Source: Algoriphagus faecimaris (lineage in GTDB: Bacteria; Bacteroidota; Bacteroidia; Cytophagales; Cyclobacteriaceae). From it: 64,000 nucleotides of DNA. Each line of letters begins with the position of its first letter. The stretch's first letter is position 1. This document shows positions 1-8,828 of the stretch, piece by piece. Position numbers and translations under genes: made by a program. The notes below the pieces were generated by a model. It was not told where the DNA came from, did no database searches, and saw only the letters and a program-made list of their open reading frames with translations. The DNA lies in NCBI RefSeq assembly GCF_900101705.1, contig NZ_FNAC01000005.1:1-64000 (forward strand), given 5' to 3'.

Positions 1-1
1 C

Positions 2-346
2 TTGGAGGCGAAAACCGCACAGCATTTAATCAAGGATTACATTGATTCAAACGCTGTGCTTCAAACAGATAAAAGTACCACCTTCTCAGACCTGAGTGAT
101 TGTATTGATGTTCATGTCAGAGAAATCTCTGGTACACAAGAAGGCAATTTTAACCTCAAATGGGTTCATATTGCCATCAGTAACTTAAAGAAACACCTGC
201 AGACATACCATATGATCAGCGAACGAATGATGCAGAACTATCTGGATGAGTTTTGTTACAAGCTAAACAGAAGATACTTCGGTCAAAAACTCTTTGACAG
301 ACTCATTATTGCTTCAATTTACCCATACTGGCATGATTGCGGATAA
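2..346 (+). CDS. IS1595-type transposase, C-terminal fragment (cut by window edge)
   Basis: The last ~114 residues of a transposase whose start lies left of the window. The segment with HIAISNLKKHLQTYH, then a YLDEFCYKLNRR motif and a short tail, is typical of the end of the ISXO2-like DDE domain of IS1595-family elements, with the last catalytic acidic residue expected in YLDEFCY. The first in-frame codon here is TTG and should not be taken as the real start. A good intrinsic terminator follows 17 bases after the stop. Whether the element is intact, and where its left inverted repeat lies, cannot be judged from this window. Confidence 0.8.
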   Translation: MEAKTAQHLIKDYIDSNAVLQTDKSTTFSDLSDCIDVHVREISGTQEGNFNLKWVHIAISNLKKHLQTYHMISERMMQNYLDEFCYKLNRRYFGQKLFDRLIIASIYPYWHDCG

Positions 347-363
347 TCATATTTTTAAAAATC

Positions 364-387
364 AATACCCATTTCTGGGTATTTTTT
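364..387 (+). terminator. Intrinsic terminator after transposase
   Basis: A 7-bp stem AATACCC/GGGTATT with a 6-nt loop runs straight into a run of six T. It sits 17 bases after the transposase stop and just before the pyrF promoter, so it should insulate pyrF from the element. Confidence 0.75.
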
Positions 388-393
388 GAGGGT

Positions 394-423
394 TTTCGTA
401 CTGGCTTGGATTCTGTACCTTTG
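394..423 (+). promoter_or_regulatory. Predicted pyrF promoter (Bacteroidota type)
   Basis: A perfect -7 box TACCTTTG (416-423) matches TAnnTTTG, and a near-consensus -33 element TTTC (394-397) lies 18 bases upstream. The pyrF ATG at 446 gives a leader of roughly 15-20 nt. Confidence 0.6.
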
Positions 424-445
424 TCCCATTCCTTAAAACTCTGCC

Positions 446-1261
446 ATGAACCAATCCGAGCTTTTCTCCCAAATTCAACAAAAATCCTCCTTTCTCTGTG
501 TGGGTCTTGATCCTGATTTGGAAAAAATCCCACGGCATTTGCTTTCCGAGAAGGATCCGATTTTTAGCTTTTGCAAAGCCATTATCGAAGAAACAGCAGA
601 TTTTGCGGTGGCTTACAAACCTAATATTGCCTTTTTTGAGGCTTTGGGGGCGAAAGGCTGGGAAACACTGGCCAAAGTATCAGAGCTCATTCCCAAGGAT
701 ATTTTTACCATTGCAGATGCTAAGCGGGGAGATATCGGAAATACGTCCAAACTCTACGCAAAGGCTTTTTTTGAATCCATGGATTTTGACTCGGTAACGG
801 TGGCGCCGTACATGGGTAAAGATTCGGTTTCTCCTTTCTTGGAATTTGAAAACAAATGGGTAATTCTGCTGGCTCTGACTTCCAATCCCGGTTCTATGGA
901 TTTTCAGTTGATCGAGGACAAAGCCGGAAAGCCTCTTTATCAATCTGTTTTGGAAAAAAGTCAAGAATGGGGCAGTCCCCAAAACCTGATGTACGTGGTG
1001 GGGGCAACACGTGGTGAATTGATCGGAGAGGTTCGTAAAATCGCCCCAGATCATTTCTTCTTAGTACCTGGAGTAGGAGCGCAAGGGGGCAGCTTGTCAG
1101 AAGTAGCCAAATTTGGGATGAATTCCTCCTGCGGACTATTGGTCAATTCTAGTCGAGGAATCATCTATGCTTCCTCGGAAAGGGACTTTGCCCAAGTGGC
1201 TAGAAAGGAAGCCGAAAAACTCCAACTGGAAATGAGGGAGTTGTTGGAAAAGTATTTGTGA
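446..1261 (+). CDS. pyrF: Orotidine 5'-phosphate decarboxylase
   Basis: A 271-aa cytosolic enzyme that decarboxylates OMP to UMP, the last step of de novo pyrimidine synthesis. The decisive motif is [13 protein letters not shown] at about residues 89-101, containing the Asp-x-Lys-x-x-Asp catalytic core. [11 protein letters not shown] upstream supplies the other lysine. Length and the N-terminal [12 protein letters not shown] fit the longer type-2 subfamily (TIGR02127-like) common in Bacteroidota rather than the ~230-aa E. coli type. The ATG is chosen because it follows a strong TAnnTTTG promoter by ~22 bases. It appears monocistronic, with a terminator immediately after the stop. Confidence 0.95.
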   Translation: MNQSELFSQIQQKSSFLCVGLDPDLEKIPRHLLSEKDPIFSFCKAIIEETADFAVAYKPNIAFFEALGAKGWETLAKVSELIPKDIFTIADAKRGDIGNTSKLYAKAFFESMDFDSVTVAPYMGKDSVSPFLEFENKWVILLALTSNPGSMDFQLIEDKAGKPLYQSVLEKSQEWGSPQNLMYVVGATRGELIGEVRKIAPDHFFLVPGVGAQGGSLSEVAKFGMNSSCGLLVNSSRGIIYASSERDFAQVARKEAEKLQLEMRELLEKYL

Positions 1262-1273
1262 ATGCAGCACTCT

Positions 1274-1316
1274 ACCCTCTAAAGGCTAAAAGTTCCTTGG
1301 AGGGTTTTTATTTTTT
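1274..1316 (+). terminator. Intrinsic terminator of pyrF
   Basis: An 11-bp stem with a one-base bulge (ACCCTCTAAAGG pairing with CCTTGGAGGGT, 9-nt loop) is followed by a T-rich run of about 12 bases. It starts 13 bases after the pyrF stop. Confidence 0.75.
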
Positions 1317-1424
1317 CGCCTACTTGAGGGGCATCACTCACGTTTTTCAAGGAGCGGATTGGATGATTCTTTTTAGACGTTAGGACTGGAGGATTTCTGT
1401 TCAATTTTGAATTTTTTGAATAGG

Positions 1425-1468
1425 TTGTGAGTGCAGACCTTCCTTCGGAAAAGGCAGGCACTCACAAC
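1425..1468. repeat. Inverted repeat in pyrF-DUF2851 gap
   Basis: Perfect 11-bp arms GTTGTGAGTGC and GCACTCACAAC enclose a 22-nt centre that can itself fold (CCTT..TTCG..AAGG). No T-run follows, so it is unlikely to be a simple terminator. It looks like a small palindromic intergenic element. The rest of the 1262-1562 gap holds only the pyrF terminator and no credible gene. Confidence 0.6.
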
Positions 1469-1562
1469 GGCATAAGCACTTTCTTTAAGGAATATTTGCG
1501 TCCTTAGTTTGAAATATTTATATTCATAAGCTTTTAGTATTTAAGGAGTAAAAGTATAGCTG

Positions 1563-2858
1563 ATGAATTTTAAGGAAGACTTTTTACAACTCGTTTGGAA
1601 GTATCAATATTTTGACCGAAAAAACCTCCAAACTTCCGATGGGCAGGATATTCAAATTTTGAAAGTAGGCTTCCATAATCAAACCGAAGGTCCGGATTTC
1701 AAGGATGCTACCATTGTCCTGGATGGAGTGACATTTCATGGGCATGTGGAGGTACATCGCTTAGCTTCTGAGTGGAAGCATCATGCGCATCATTCAGACC
1801 CTGCTTACAATTCAGTGATCCTGCATGTAGTTTGGAAAAATGACCGCGAGGTGGAGCGGAATGACGATACGTCAATGCCTACTTTAGAACTCGACGGGAA
1901 AATATTTTTAGAAATCTGGCGCAATTATGAGCGAATGCTTGACTATAATCAGGATTTGCCTTGTGCACATGGTCTGGAGAAGGTTCCGGAGATCATCCGT
2001 TTTTCCACTTTAGAAAAGGCTCTTGTAGAGCGGCTTCAGGAAAAATCTCAGCTTATCTTAGAGGTACTAGAACAAACCAAAGGCGATTGGGAAGAGAGCG
2101 CCTACCGATGGTTGTTCACTTGTTTTGGGTTCAAGGTGAATGCCCAAGCCATGGGACAGTTGGCAGGATTAGTTCCCTATAAGATTTTACAAAAACATAG
2201 AAATCAATTACCGGTATTGGAAGCAATGCTTTTCGGAAGAGCGGGTTTATTACCAGGACATTCAGAGGAGCCGTATGTACAGCACCTGATTCGGGAGTAT
2301 GATTTTTATCAGAAAAAATTTGGTTGGAAAAATGAGCTGACCCGTCAGCATTGGAACTTTATGGGTGTGCGCCCCAGTAATTTTCCCACCCTGAGAATTG
2401 CGCAGCTTGCCGCGATTTTAGCTCAGGCCCCCAATCTTCTTCAGTCCGTGATGGAAGACAGCCGAGATTTTTCGGGATTCAAAAAACTACTTCAAGTCAA
2501 GCCCTCGGACTATTGGCGCTATAATTATTCCTTTGGTCAAAACTCTTCAAAAATGGCCTCCAAGGGTGTTTCGAGTACGGTTTTGCAACTATTGATTATC
2601 AATTTTGTGATTCCCCTGTGGTTTGCTTATGGAAGATATTTTCAAAATCCTGATTGGCAGGAGCGATGTTTTGATCTACTCCAGGAAGTGAGCGCGGAGA
2701 ATAATTTTATCATCCGGAAATATTCGGAGTACGGCTGGAAAGCTCAGAATGCCTTTGACAGTCAGGGGATGATAGGGCTCTTTAAAAACTATTGTCAGCC
2801 TAAAAAATGCCTGCAATGCAAAATCGCACAAAGTCTAATCAAAGCCGAAAGCAAATGA
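1563..2858 (+). CDS. DUF2851 family protein
   Basis: A 431-aa protein with the DUF2851 hallmarks: N-terminal LVWKYQYFDRKNL, then EGPDFKDATI and HGHVEVHRLASEWKHHAHH, and a C-terminal PKKCLQCKIAQ segment with a CxxC pair. The family is widespread in Bacteroidota. The early His/Glu/Asp-rich block resembles a metal-dependent nuclease fold, but that function is an inference. No signal peptide or membrane segment is seen, so it is probably cytosolic. The gene stands alone, 55 bases before the next gene, which has its own promoter. Confidence 0.85.
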   Translation: MNFKEDFLQLVWKYQYFDRKNLQTSDGQDIQILKVGFHNQTEGPDFKDATIVLDGVTFHGHVEVHRLASEWKHHAHHSDPAYNSVILHVVWKNDREVERNDDTSMPTLELDGKIFLEIWRNYERMLDYNQDLPCAHGLEKVPEIIRFSTLEKALVERLQEKSQLILEVLEQTKGDWEESAYRWLFTCFGFKVNAQAMGQLAGLVPYKILQKHRNQLPVLEAMLFGRAGLLPGHSEEPYVQHLIREYDFYQKKFGWKNELTRQHWNFMGVRPSNFPTLRIAQLAAILAQAPNLLQSVMEDSRDFSGFKKLLQVKPSDYWRYNYSFGQNSSKMASKGVSSTVLQLLIINFVIPLWFAYGRYFQNPDWQERCFDLLQEVSAENNFIIRKYSEYGWKAQNAFDSQGMIGLFKNYCQPKKCLQCKIAQSLIKAESK

Positions 2859-2860
2859 TT

Positions 2861-2892
2861 TTTGGCTAAGCCCGTGAATTCCCGTAATTTTG
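2861..2892 (+). promoter_or_regulatory. Predicted promoter of acyltransferase gene
   Basis: Consensus -33 TTTG (2861-2864) and -7 box TAATTTTG (2885-2892) are separated by 20 bases. The -7 box overlaps an upstream in-frame TTG (2890), which makes the ATG at 2914 the credible start. Confidence 0.7.
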
Positions 2893-2913
2893 CGCACTGA
2901 ATTCAGATTCATT

Positions 2914-3549
2914 ATGGACAAACCAGTTATTATATTGGGCGCAAAGGGAATAGCCCATCCCGCTTTGGAGATTTTCAACAGTAATCAAGTCATCGTTTAT
3001 GGCTTTTTGGATGAGGATGAAAGTCTGCATGGAACCGAGATCAATACAGTTTCGGTCTTGGGGCATCCCGAGGATGACGGCTTTCTCAAACTAATCGGAA
3101 AAAAGACAGAGGCATTCGTTGCCGTTGATGATAATAAATACAGACGCTTTTTGGTAGAATTGCTCAATGAGCGTAGAAAGGTGCAGCCGATCAATGCTAT
3201 TCATGAATCGGCCTATATTTCTACTGATGCTCACTTAGGACACGGAAATTTTATCAATGCTCAAGTCACTATCGGAGCGGCAGCAGAGATCGGACATCAT
3301 TGCATCTTGAATACCGGAGCGATTATCGACCATAAAGCAAAGTTGGGAGATTTTGTGCAAATCGGTGCGGGGACTATCATCAATTCTGAGGTGACGGTAG
3401 AGGAAGGAGCCTTTATCGGTTCGGGAGTGACAATCGTATCTGGCTTGACCATCGGGAAAAATGCCCGAATCGGAGCAGGTTCTGTGGTGATTTCCTCCGT
3501 AGGAGATAATGAAACCGTATTCGGAAACCCTGCTTCGAAAGTGAAGTAA
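2914..3549 (+). CDS. NeuD/PglD-like sugar O-acyltransferase (left-handed beta-helix)
   Basis: A 211-aa predicted acyltransferase. The N-terminal ~80 residues form a Rossmann-like PglD/NeuD N domain (KPVIILGAKGIAHPALEIF). From about residue 95 the chain is hexapeptide-repeat (GHGNFINAQVTIGAAAEIG, IGKNARIGAGSVV), ending in NETVFGNPASKVK as in NeuD-type acetyltransferases. Such enzymes transfer acetyl groups from acetyl-CoA to nucleotide-amino sugars or sialic acids for surface glycans. No partner glycan genes are nearby, so the substrate is unknown. An upstream in-frame TTG is rejected because it lies in the promoter. Confidence 0.8.
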   Translation: MDKPVIILGAKGIAHPALEIFNSNQVIVYGFLDEDESLHGTEINTVSVLGHPEDDGFLKLIGKKTEAFVAVDDNKYRRFLVELLNERRKVQPINAIHESAYISTDAHLGHGNFINAQVTIGAAAEIGHHCILNTGAIIDHKAKLGDFVQIGAGTIINSEVTVEEGAFIGSGVTIVSGLTIGKNARIGAGSVVISSVGDNETVFGNPASKVK

Positions 3550-3599
3550 GAAAAGATTGAAACCGTTTTCTTTCTCAAGTAAATTTTATACACCAAGAA

Positions 3600-3667
3600 A
3601 TATCGAATGCTGAATGTCGAATACCGAATAATGAAGTGATTCATCGGACATCCAGCATCGGACATCA
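3600..3667. repeat. Short degenerate tandem repeats before trhO
   Basis: Two types of short repeat lie side by side: variants of tatcgaatgctgaatgtcga, then CATCGGACATCC followed by CATCGGACATC. A related CATCGGACATCCGACATCC tract lies at about 19454-19481 in another intergenic region, so this is probably a dispersed simple repeat of the genome. A small CCCTG/CAGGG hairpin follows at 3684-3699. Confidence 0.5.
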
Positions 3668-3707
3668 AACAGAAAACCAAACACCCTGCCGAAACAGGGC
3701 TTCAGTT

Positions 3708-4712
3708 ATGGAACAAAACAAAGACTACCAAATCCTCCTCTACTATTGCTACGCAAAAATTGATAATCCTGAAGAATACAGAGAGCAGCATCACCTTTTC
3801 TGTGTGGAGAATAATATCCGGGGAAGAATTATCATTTCGGACGAAGGCTTAAATGGAACAGTTTCCGGTCTCAAGGAAGACTGCGAAAAGTACATGGCTT
3901 ACATTCATGCCGATCCTCGATTTGCAAAGACTGAATTTAAAATTGATGCGCATGAAGCCCATGCCTTTACCAAAATTCACGTACGCTACAAGCCAGAGAT
4001 TGTGCACTCTTCCCTGAGGCATCTCGATCCCAATGTCCGTACAGGAAAACATCTTGAGCCGGAGGAATTTAAAAAGCTAAAAGACCAAGAGGACGTGGTC
4101 ATTCTCGACGTTCGGTCAAACTATGAGCACGAACTCGGTCGTTTTAAGAATGCTTTGACCCTGGATATTGACAATTTCAGAGACTTTCCAGAAAAGGTCA
4201 AAGAACTCGAGCATCTGAAAAACAAAAAAGTACTCACCTACTGTACTGGTGGGATCAAATGTGAAAAAGCTTCTGCTTTCTTGCTTGAGCAAGGTTTTCA
4301 GGATGTGTATCAGCTTCACGGAGGAATCATCAAGTACGGAATGGAAGCCGGAGGGGAAGATTTTGAGGGGAAATGCTACGTATTTGATAATCGAATCGCG
4401 GTCGAGGTCAATAAGGTAAATCCAACCATCGTGTCTCGCTGTCATATCTGCGACACTCCGTCAGATCGCATGGTCAATTGTGCCAATCCAACCTGCAATA
4501 TCCACGTGCCCATTTGTGAGAAATGCGGCTGGGAAATGGAAGGAGCCTGCTCCGTGGAATGCAAAGACGACCCGGAGAAAAGACCCTATGACGGTACGGG
4601 CTACTACCAAAAAAAGACCAATGGGTATAACCCTTACAAGGGTTTGCAGCGTAAACCAAACAAAGAACAGATCCAAAAACTCCATGGAGAATCCAATCAT
4701 TCCTGCATCTGA
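3708..4712 (+). CDS. trhO: tRNA uridine(34) hydroxylase, rhodanese-related
   Basis: A 334-aa cytosolic enzyme of the YceA/TrhO family, which hydroxylates U34 in tRNA anticodons as the first step toward 5-(carboxy)methoxyuridine. The N-terminal UPF0176 acylphosphatase-like domain is followed by a rhodanese domain with the active-site loop YCTGGIKCEKAS near residue 180. The C-terminal ~80 residues are cysteine-rich (CHICDTPS, CANPTCN, CEKCGW, CSVEC) and probably bind zinc. An earlier in-frame start at 3636 lies in the repeat tract and is rejected. Its 3' end overlaps the next gene by 29 bases, suggesting coupling. Confidence 0.9.
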   Translation: MEQNKDYQILLYYCYAKIDNPEEYREQHHLFCVENNIRGRIIISDEGLNGTVSGLKEDCEKYMAYIHADPRFAKTEFKIDAHEAHAFTKIHVRYKPEIVHSSLRHLDPNVRTGKHLEPEEFKKLKDQEDVVILDVRSNYEHELGRFKNALTLDIDNFRDFPEKVKELEHLKNKKVLTYCTGGIKCEKASAFLLEQGFQDVYQLHGGIIKYGMEAGGEDFEGKCYVFDNRIAVEVNKVNPTIVSRCHICDTPSDRMVNCANPTCNIHVPICEKCGWEMEGACSVECKDDPEKRPYDGTGYYQKKTNGYNPYKGLQRKPNKEQIQKLHGESNHSCI

Positions 4713-5553
4713 ATTAATTATTAATTCTGACGGAAGTATTTACCATTTACACTTGAAGCCAGAGCACCTGGCTTCACTTGTTTTTACAGTGGGAGATCCC
4801 GACCGAGTCCCTATGGTCTCGGGTTATTTTGATGAGGTAGAAATCAAGATGCAAAAGCGGGAATTTGTCACCCATACCGGCTGGCTTCGAGGTCAGCGAG
4901 TCACGGTGATGAGTACCGGGATGGGTACGGATAATATTGAGATCCTGATGACAGAATTGGATGCTTTGGTCAACGTGGACTTGGAAAGCAGACAGATCAA
5001 AAAGGACAAGCAGCGCCTGAAGATTATTCGGTTGGGGACCTCTGGAAGCATGCAAGAAGATCTTCCTGTAGGTTCTTTGTTGGCTTCTATCTCAGGAATT
5101 GGCTTGGATACCTTAATGGAATTTTATCCTGCTCTTGGTGGAGATTCCAAATTAGCAGAAGCCGTAAAAGGTGAGTTGGGACTATCTTTTATGCCTTATC
5201 AAGCCGCCGCTTCTGCCCAATTATTGCATCAATTAGATAATCGATTTTTGAAAGGAAATACCATGACTTGCCCAGGCTTTTATGCGCCTCAAGGAAGGGA
5301 AGTAAGGCTAAAGCCAAAATTTGACAGAATGATTGAAAGATTGGCGGGGATAGCGCTTGGGGGGAATCGTCTTACCAATTTTGAAATGGAGACGGCAGGG
5401 TATTATGCTTTGGGAGAACTCCTCGGGCATGATATGTTGAGTTTAAATGCGATTGTCGCCAATCGACCGCTGAAAAAGTTTGATGAAAAAGCTGAAAAAA
5501 CCGTGGATAATCTTATCCGCGCAGCTTTAGATTGTTTCGTTGCTAAAAATTGA
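4684..5553 (+). CDS. Nucleoside (uridine-type) phosphorylase
   Basis: A 289-aa cytosolic PNP/UDP-phosphorylase superfamily enzyme, expected to split uridine or related nucleosides with phosphate for pyrimidine salvage. Visible family features are GDPDRVPMVSGYF (phosphate-binding region), STGMGTDNIEI, IRLGTSGSMQEDLPVGS and the late NFEMETAGYYALGELLG segment that contacts ribose. ATG 4684 is preferred because it begins directly before this domain; reading further upstream only translates trhO out of frame. The 29-bp overlap with trhO indicates one transcript. The exact nucleoside specificity is inferred. Confidence 0.85.
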   Translation: MENPIIPASELIINSDGSIYHLHLKPEHLASLVFTVGDPDRVPMVSGYFDEVEIKMQKREFVTHTGWLRGQRVTVMSTGMGTDNIEILMTELDALVNVDLESRQIKKDKQRLKIIRLGTSGSMQEDLPVGSLLASISGIGLDTLMEFYPALGGDSKLAEAVKGELGLSFMPYQAAASAQLLHQLDNRFLKGNTMTCPGFYAPQGREVRLKPKFDRMIERLAGIALGGNRLTNFEMETAGYYALGELLGHDMLSLNAIVANRPLKKFDEKAEKTVDNLIRAALDCFVAKN

Positions 5554-5559
5554 TCACCC

Positions 5560-5835
5560 TTACGCTAAATATCGGTTGTCTTTGAATACGTTTTCCATTC
5601 GAAAATCTTCCCATTCGTGGTAGTCAATGTGTTTGAGAATATTGGTCAGAAACTCTGCACATTCTTGTTTGCAAAGGTAAATACCAAAAAGGCCTTCGTT
5701 TTTGTTGACCAAAAAGGCTCTGCTACTGTCAAAGAGTTTCACAAGATCTTGCCAACAACCGAGAACAAGTAGTTCATCTCTGTTTTTGAGTGTTTGGATA
5801 ATTTTAAAATCCCCTAAAGCACTTGAAATTTTCAT
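5560..5835 (-). CDS. Unknown 91-aa protein
   Basis: A short cytosolic-looking protein without signal peptide or membrane segment, not recognised. It has a mixed alpha/beta appearance (GDFKIIQTLKNRDELLVLG, then an acidic-aromatic tail ending DNRYLA) and ends 6 bases from the convergent phosphorylase. It lies just downstream of the response regulator gene on the same strand but after a 111-base gap that holds a TACGTA-type palindrome. It may therefore have its own promoter under response-regulator control. That link is inference. Confidence 0.55.
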   Translation of the reverse strand: MKISSALGDFKIIQTLKNRDELLVLGCWQDLVKLFDSSRAFLVNKNEGLFGIYLCKQECAEFLTNILKHIDYHEWEDFRMENVFKDNRYLA

Positions 5836-5894
5836 GGTAGAAAAAATTTTAAATGATTGATGCTATAAAAGTATCCCAAGATTGAGCTTGAGGC

Positions 5895-5914
5895 AATACG
5901 TACAAATACGTATT
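5895..5914. promoter_or_regulatory. Operator-like palindrome AATACGT-N6-ACGTATT
   Basis: Perfect 7-bp inverted arms with a 6-nt centre, 60 bases upstream of the 91-aa gene start (minus strand). Dyads of this size suit a dimeric regulator such as the NarL-type response regulator encoded next door. A T-run follows on the plus strand, but no plus-strand gene ends here, so a terminator role is unlikely. Confidence 0.4.
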
Positions 5915-5946
5915 TTTCATCTTTGTGAATTCAAAAATGCTTTTGA

Positions 5947-6582
5947 TTAGATGATGTCTTTGTTTTTTTGCGCCCACACAAGTAGTGCATTGTGTTTTTT
6001 CTCCAAGTTGAGTTTTGAAATGATATTGGAGCGATGCTTTTCTACTGTTCGTTCTGAGATAAAGAGTTTTTTAGCAATATCTTTCGTAGGCAAACCCTCT
6101 GCTATCCATTTTAAAATCTTTTTTTCGGAAGGAGTGAGTGAGTTGTCCTCGGGCTTTTGGGCTGATACTTTTTGGACATGATCAAAGATTTCTTCACTAA
6201 AAAATTGTTCGTCATTGAGTACTTTTGATATCGCCTTGGAAAGATCTTTTAATGCAAATTCTTTCAGGATGTATCCCGATAGATTGAGCTCTTTGGCCTG
6301 TTGGTAGAGGTATAGCTCCTTGTGTAGTGTAAGTAAAATTATTTTGGTAGGAATATTTTCTTTTAGGCAGGCTTTGGCCACCTCAATCCCCGTGTATTCC
6401 GGCATTTCCAAGTCCAGTATTGCTAGATCAGGCACATAAGTACGGATGGCATTGAGGGCTGCCCCGCCCGTTGGGCATTCGCAGAGTATAGTTAAATCCA
6501 TGTCACGCAAAAAGTCACCCAATCCTTTCAATAAAATGGGATGATCATCGGCAATAATCACACTAGTGTTTTTCTTAGACAT
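5947..6582 (-). CDS. NarL/FixJ-family response regulator
   Basis: A 211-aa DNA-binding response regulator. The receiver domain occupies residues ~8-125, with acidic pair DD at 12-13, phosphoacceptor Asp57 in LAILDLEMPE and the conserved Lys near 107. The LuxR-type helix-turn-helix spans ~148-205 (LTPSEKKILKWIAEGLPTKD, then ISERTVEKHRSNI). The start at MSKKNTS is chosen because it precedes the receiver fold directly and its codon overlaps the kinase stop by 8 bases (ATGTCTAA). The two genes are therefore a translationally coupled two-component pair. The signal is unknown. Confidence 0.92.
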   Translation of the reverse strand: MSKKNTSVIIADDHPILLKGLGDFLRDMDLTILCECPTGGAALNAIRTYVPDLAILDLEMPEYTGIEVAKACLKENIPTKIILLTLHKELYLYQQAKELNLSGYILKEFALKDLSKAISKVLNDEQFFSEEIFDHVQKVSAQKPEDNSLTPSEKKILKWIAEGLPTKDIAKKLFISERTVEKHRSNIISKLNLEKKHNALLVWAQKNKDII

Positions 6583-8569
6583 AAATGATAAAATCCAGTT
6601 TGGCACCTTTTTCCTTCTCACTACTTACCTTCATACTACCTTGGATTGCTGCTGTACGTTCTTTGAGTGTTTTTAAACCTAGGCTTTGAAAATCCTGATA
6701 TTTTTCTGAAAAATCAAAGCCCTTCCCATTGTCCTCAATACTCAGTATGACCTGGTTTGTTTCTTTTTTCAACAGTACTCTAAGTGCATCTGCTTCCGAA
6801 TGTTTCAGGACATTATTAATGGCTTCTTGGGTAATTCGATAAAGCTGAAGTTCTTTCTCTTTGGGCAGTGCTGAGGTGATGTCCTCGATATCAGAGCTGA
6901 CGAATATCTCTGTCTCTTGATCGATCTGATCGAGCATTTGCTCCAAAGCTTTCGAAAGTCCCAGTTTTTCGAGCTGCATGGGATGAAGCGAGCGGGCAAT
7001 AGAGCGGAGTTCGCTTATCGCGGTATCCAGCATCTCGCCTGCATTTTCAGACTGATTGAGTGCTACTTTGTTTTTGATCAGGAGGAGACTTTGTCCCAAG
7101 CCATCGTGAAGGTCTTTGGAGATGCGTTTTCGCTCTTCCTCCTGCATCTTCAATAATTGCTGAGAAAATTCCTGCTCCAATCGCTTTTGTTTCCTCAGGT
7201 TGCGTAAGCGGTAATTGAAAAAAATCACGGTTGCCACTAAAGTCACTAGTAAAATTATTCCCAGCAAGATTTGTGTTCTCAGTCTTGAAGCGGCTTTGGT
7301 TTCCTCTAGCTCCACGGATTTTCGGAGAATTTCTCTTTCCTTTTTCTCAGTCTCATAGCGTGTCTGATAGTAGGCAAAAGAAGTAGCTTGATTCACTTCA
7401 AAAATAGAATCTCGATAGGACATGAGGTTTTGATTGGCTTTAAGGGCGGAGGAGTAGTCCCCTAGTTTTTCAGCACTTTCTGAGAGCAATTGATAAGCAT
7501 TGATTTGATGTTCTAGATTCTCTTTTTCTTGTGAGTTTTGAAGTAGTTGTTCGGCCACCTGCCGAGCTTCCCTAGGATTTGCCTGATCCAAAAGAAGACG
7601 GGCTTTGGTCATTAGGTAAGCTCCATTTTCTTCATTGATTTGGGGGACGGTCTTTCTGACTTTTTCCCCTTTTTCAAAGTAGGATTGCTGGAGTGCAGGG
7701 TCATTTTGATTCCCATAGTACCTGGACAATGAAAAATAGAGCATAGCATTTAAGTAGTCATCAGCAGGTTCGCTATCGATCAACTCCTCGATTTCTTGCA
7801 AAATCAGTAACTGATCAGTGCCTTTATTTTGTTTACGGAAGGTTTCCGCCATGTTATACATTTGTATGCGCTGGTCAAAAATTTTGTCATTTTCCTTCGC
7901 ATATTCGATCAATTCCCTCCTGATCTTTTGAGATTCATCATAGATCCCAAAACGGCTAAAAAGAATTGCCATTCCCCCCTTGACATAGTTGACATAGTCG
8001 ATATCCTGCAATGATTCATAGATATCTCGAGCCTGCTGATAGTCTTCCATGGCATTGAGCATACCGCCTCGGTAATCCTCCGCCTGACCCCTAAAAAAAT
8101 AAGAGTCTGCGATGTAGATGGAGTCTTCCTCTCCAAAATATTTGAGTGCATGGGTATAGGAATGAATGGCTGAGTCAAATTGCTGCAGATTGAACCATGC
8201 ACCTCCGGTTTTCAAATGAAGAGTTGCTCTGATGAAAGAGTCTTTGATTTCTGATTCGTAGGCCAATACTTCTTGAAGTGTCTCAAGTTTATGTTGATCC
8301 ACATCTTCTACTTCCACTGGATGATGAAAGTAACGACTAGCCAGGTCGGCCCACTTATCGTAGGCTTTTTCCTTAGGGTATCGTTTCAATAAGACACGAT
8401 AAACCTGTTCCATTTGTGCATTGCTAATCGTTTCATCTTTTAGCCATTCCTCTAATCGAACGGTAGGAGCAGCGCTAAGGCTGTCCGGATTACTTTCCTG
8501 TACAAAACCAGAGAAGACGAAAAGAAAGAAAACGAAAAGGAAATGTATTGAAAAAGAGGGGTAAGCCAT
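6575..8569 (-). CDS. TPR-sensor histidine kinase (HisKA_3)
   Basis: A 664-aa membrane sensor kinase. An N-terminal signal/anchor (~1-25) precedes a periplasmic domain of degenerate tetratricopeptide repeats (~40-390). A coiled coil, one membrane helix (~430-452, ILLGIILLVTLVATVIFF) and a second coiled coil follow. The H-box RISKDLHDGLGQSLL carries the phosphorylated His near 487. The HATPase_c domain shows the N box (EAINNVLKHSEA), G1 (IEDNGKGFDFS) and G2 (LGLKTLKERTAAIQG). This layout is the common Bacteroidota partner of NarL regulators. ATG 8569 is preferred over an upstream TTG. The ligand is unknown. Confidence 0.92.
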   Translation of the reverse strand: MAYPSFSIHFLFVFFLFVFSGFVQESNPDSLSAAPTVRLEEWLKDETISNAQMEQVYRVLLKRYPKEKAYDKWADLASRYFHHPVEVEDVDQHKLETLQEVLAYESEIKDSFIRATLHLKTGGAWFNLQQFDSAIHSYTHALKYFGEEDSIYIADSYFFRGQAEDYRGGMLNAMEDYQQARDIYESLQDIDYVNYVKGGMAILFSRFGIYDESQKIRRELIEYAKENDKIFDQRIQMYNMAETFRKQNKGTDQLLILQEIEELIDSEPADDYLNAMLYFSLSRYYGNQNDPALQQSYFEKGEKVRKTVPQINEENGAYLMTKARLLLDQANPREARQVAEQLLQNSQEKENLEHQINAYQLLSESAEKLGDYSSALKANQNLMSYRDSIFEVNQATSFAYYQTRYETEKKEREILRKSVELEETKAASRLRTQILLGIILLVTLVATVIFFNYRLRNLRKQKRLEQEFSQQLLKMQEEERKRISKDLHDGLGQSLLLIKNKVALNQSENAGEMLDTAISELRSIARSLHPMQLEKLGLSKALEQMLDQIDQETEIFVSSDIEDITSALPKEKELQLYRITQEAINNVLKHSEADALRVLLKKETNQVILSIEDNGKGFDFSEKYQDFQSLGLKTLKERTAAIQGSMKVSSEKEKGAKLDFIIYV

Positions 8570-8828
8570 ACTCGAAAGATACAAAGCAACCCTAAGAATT
8601 TTTTTACTTTTTCTTTTAAAATGAAAAGAAATGTTTCCAATGGTATCCGATCCTTTAATTCATTTACCGACTATCAAGGAAATGAAGGTTTTCAAAACAT
8701 GTATAGACATTATTTGGTATATATTATTGATTAAGAGCCTATTGTGTTTAGCGGTAATTTTAGGAATAAGGCATTAATCAAAATTTTATTATACAATTCA
8801 CTCTATAAGCATAGAAAAGTTTTACACC

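Noticed and set aside
4480..4683. Upstream extension of the nucleoside phosphorylase gene
   Set aside because: The added 68 residues are the cysteine-rich end of trhO read out of frame and do not fit the family N-terminus.
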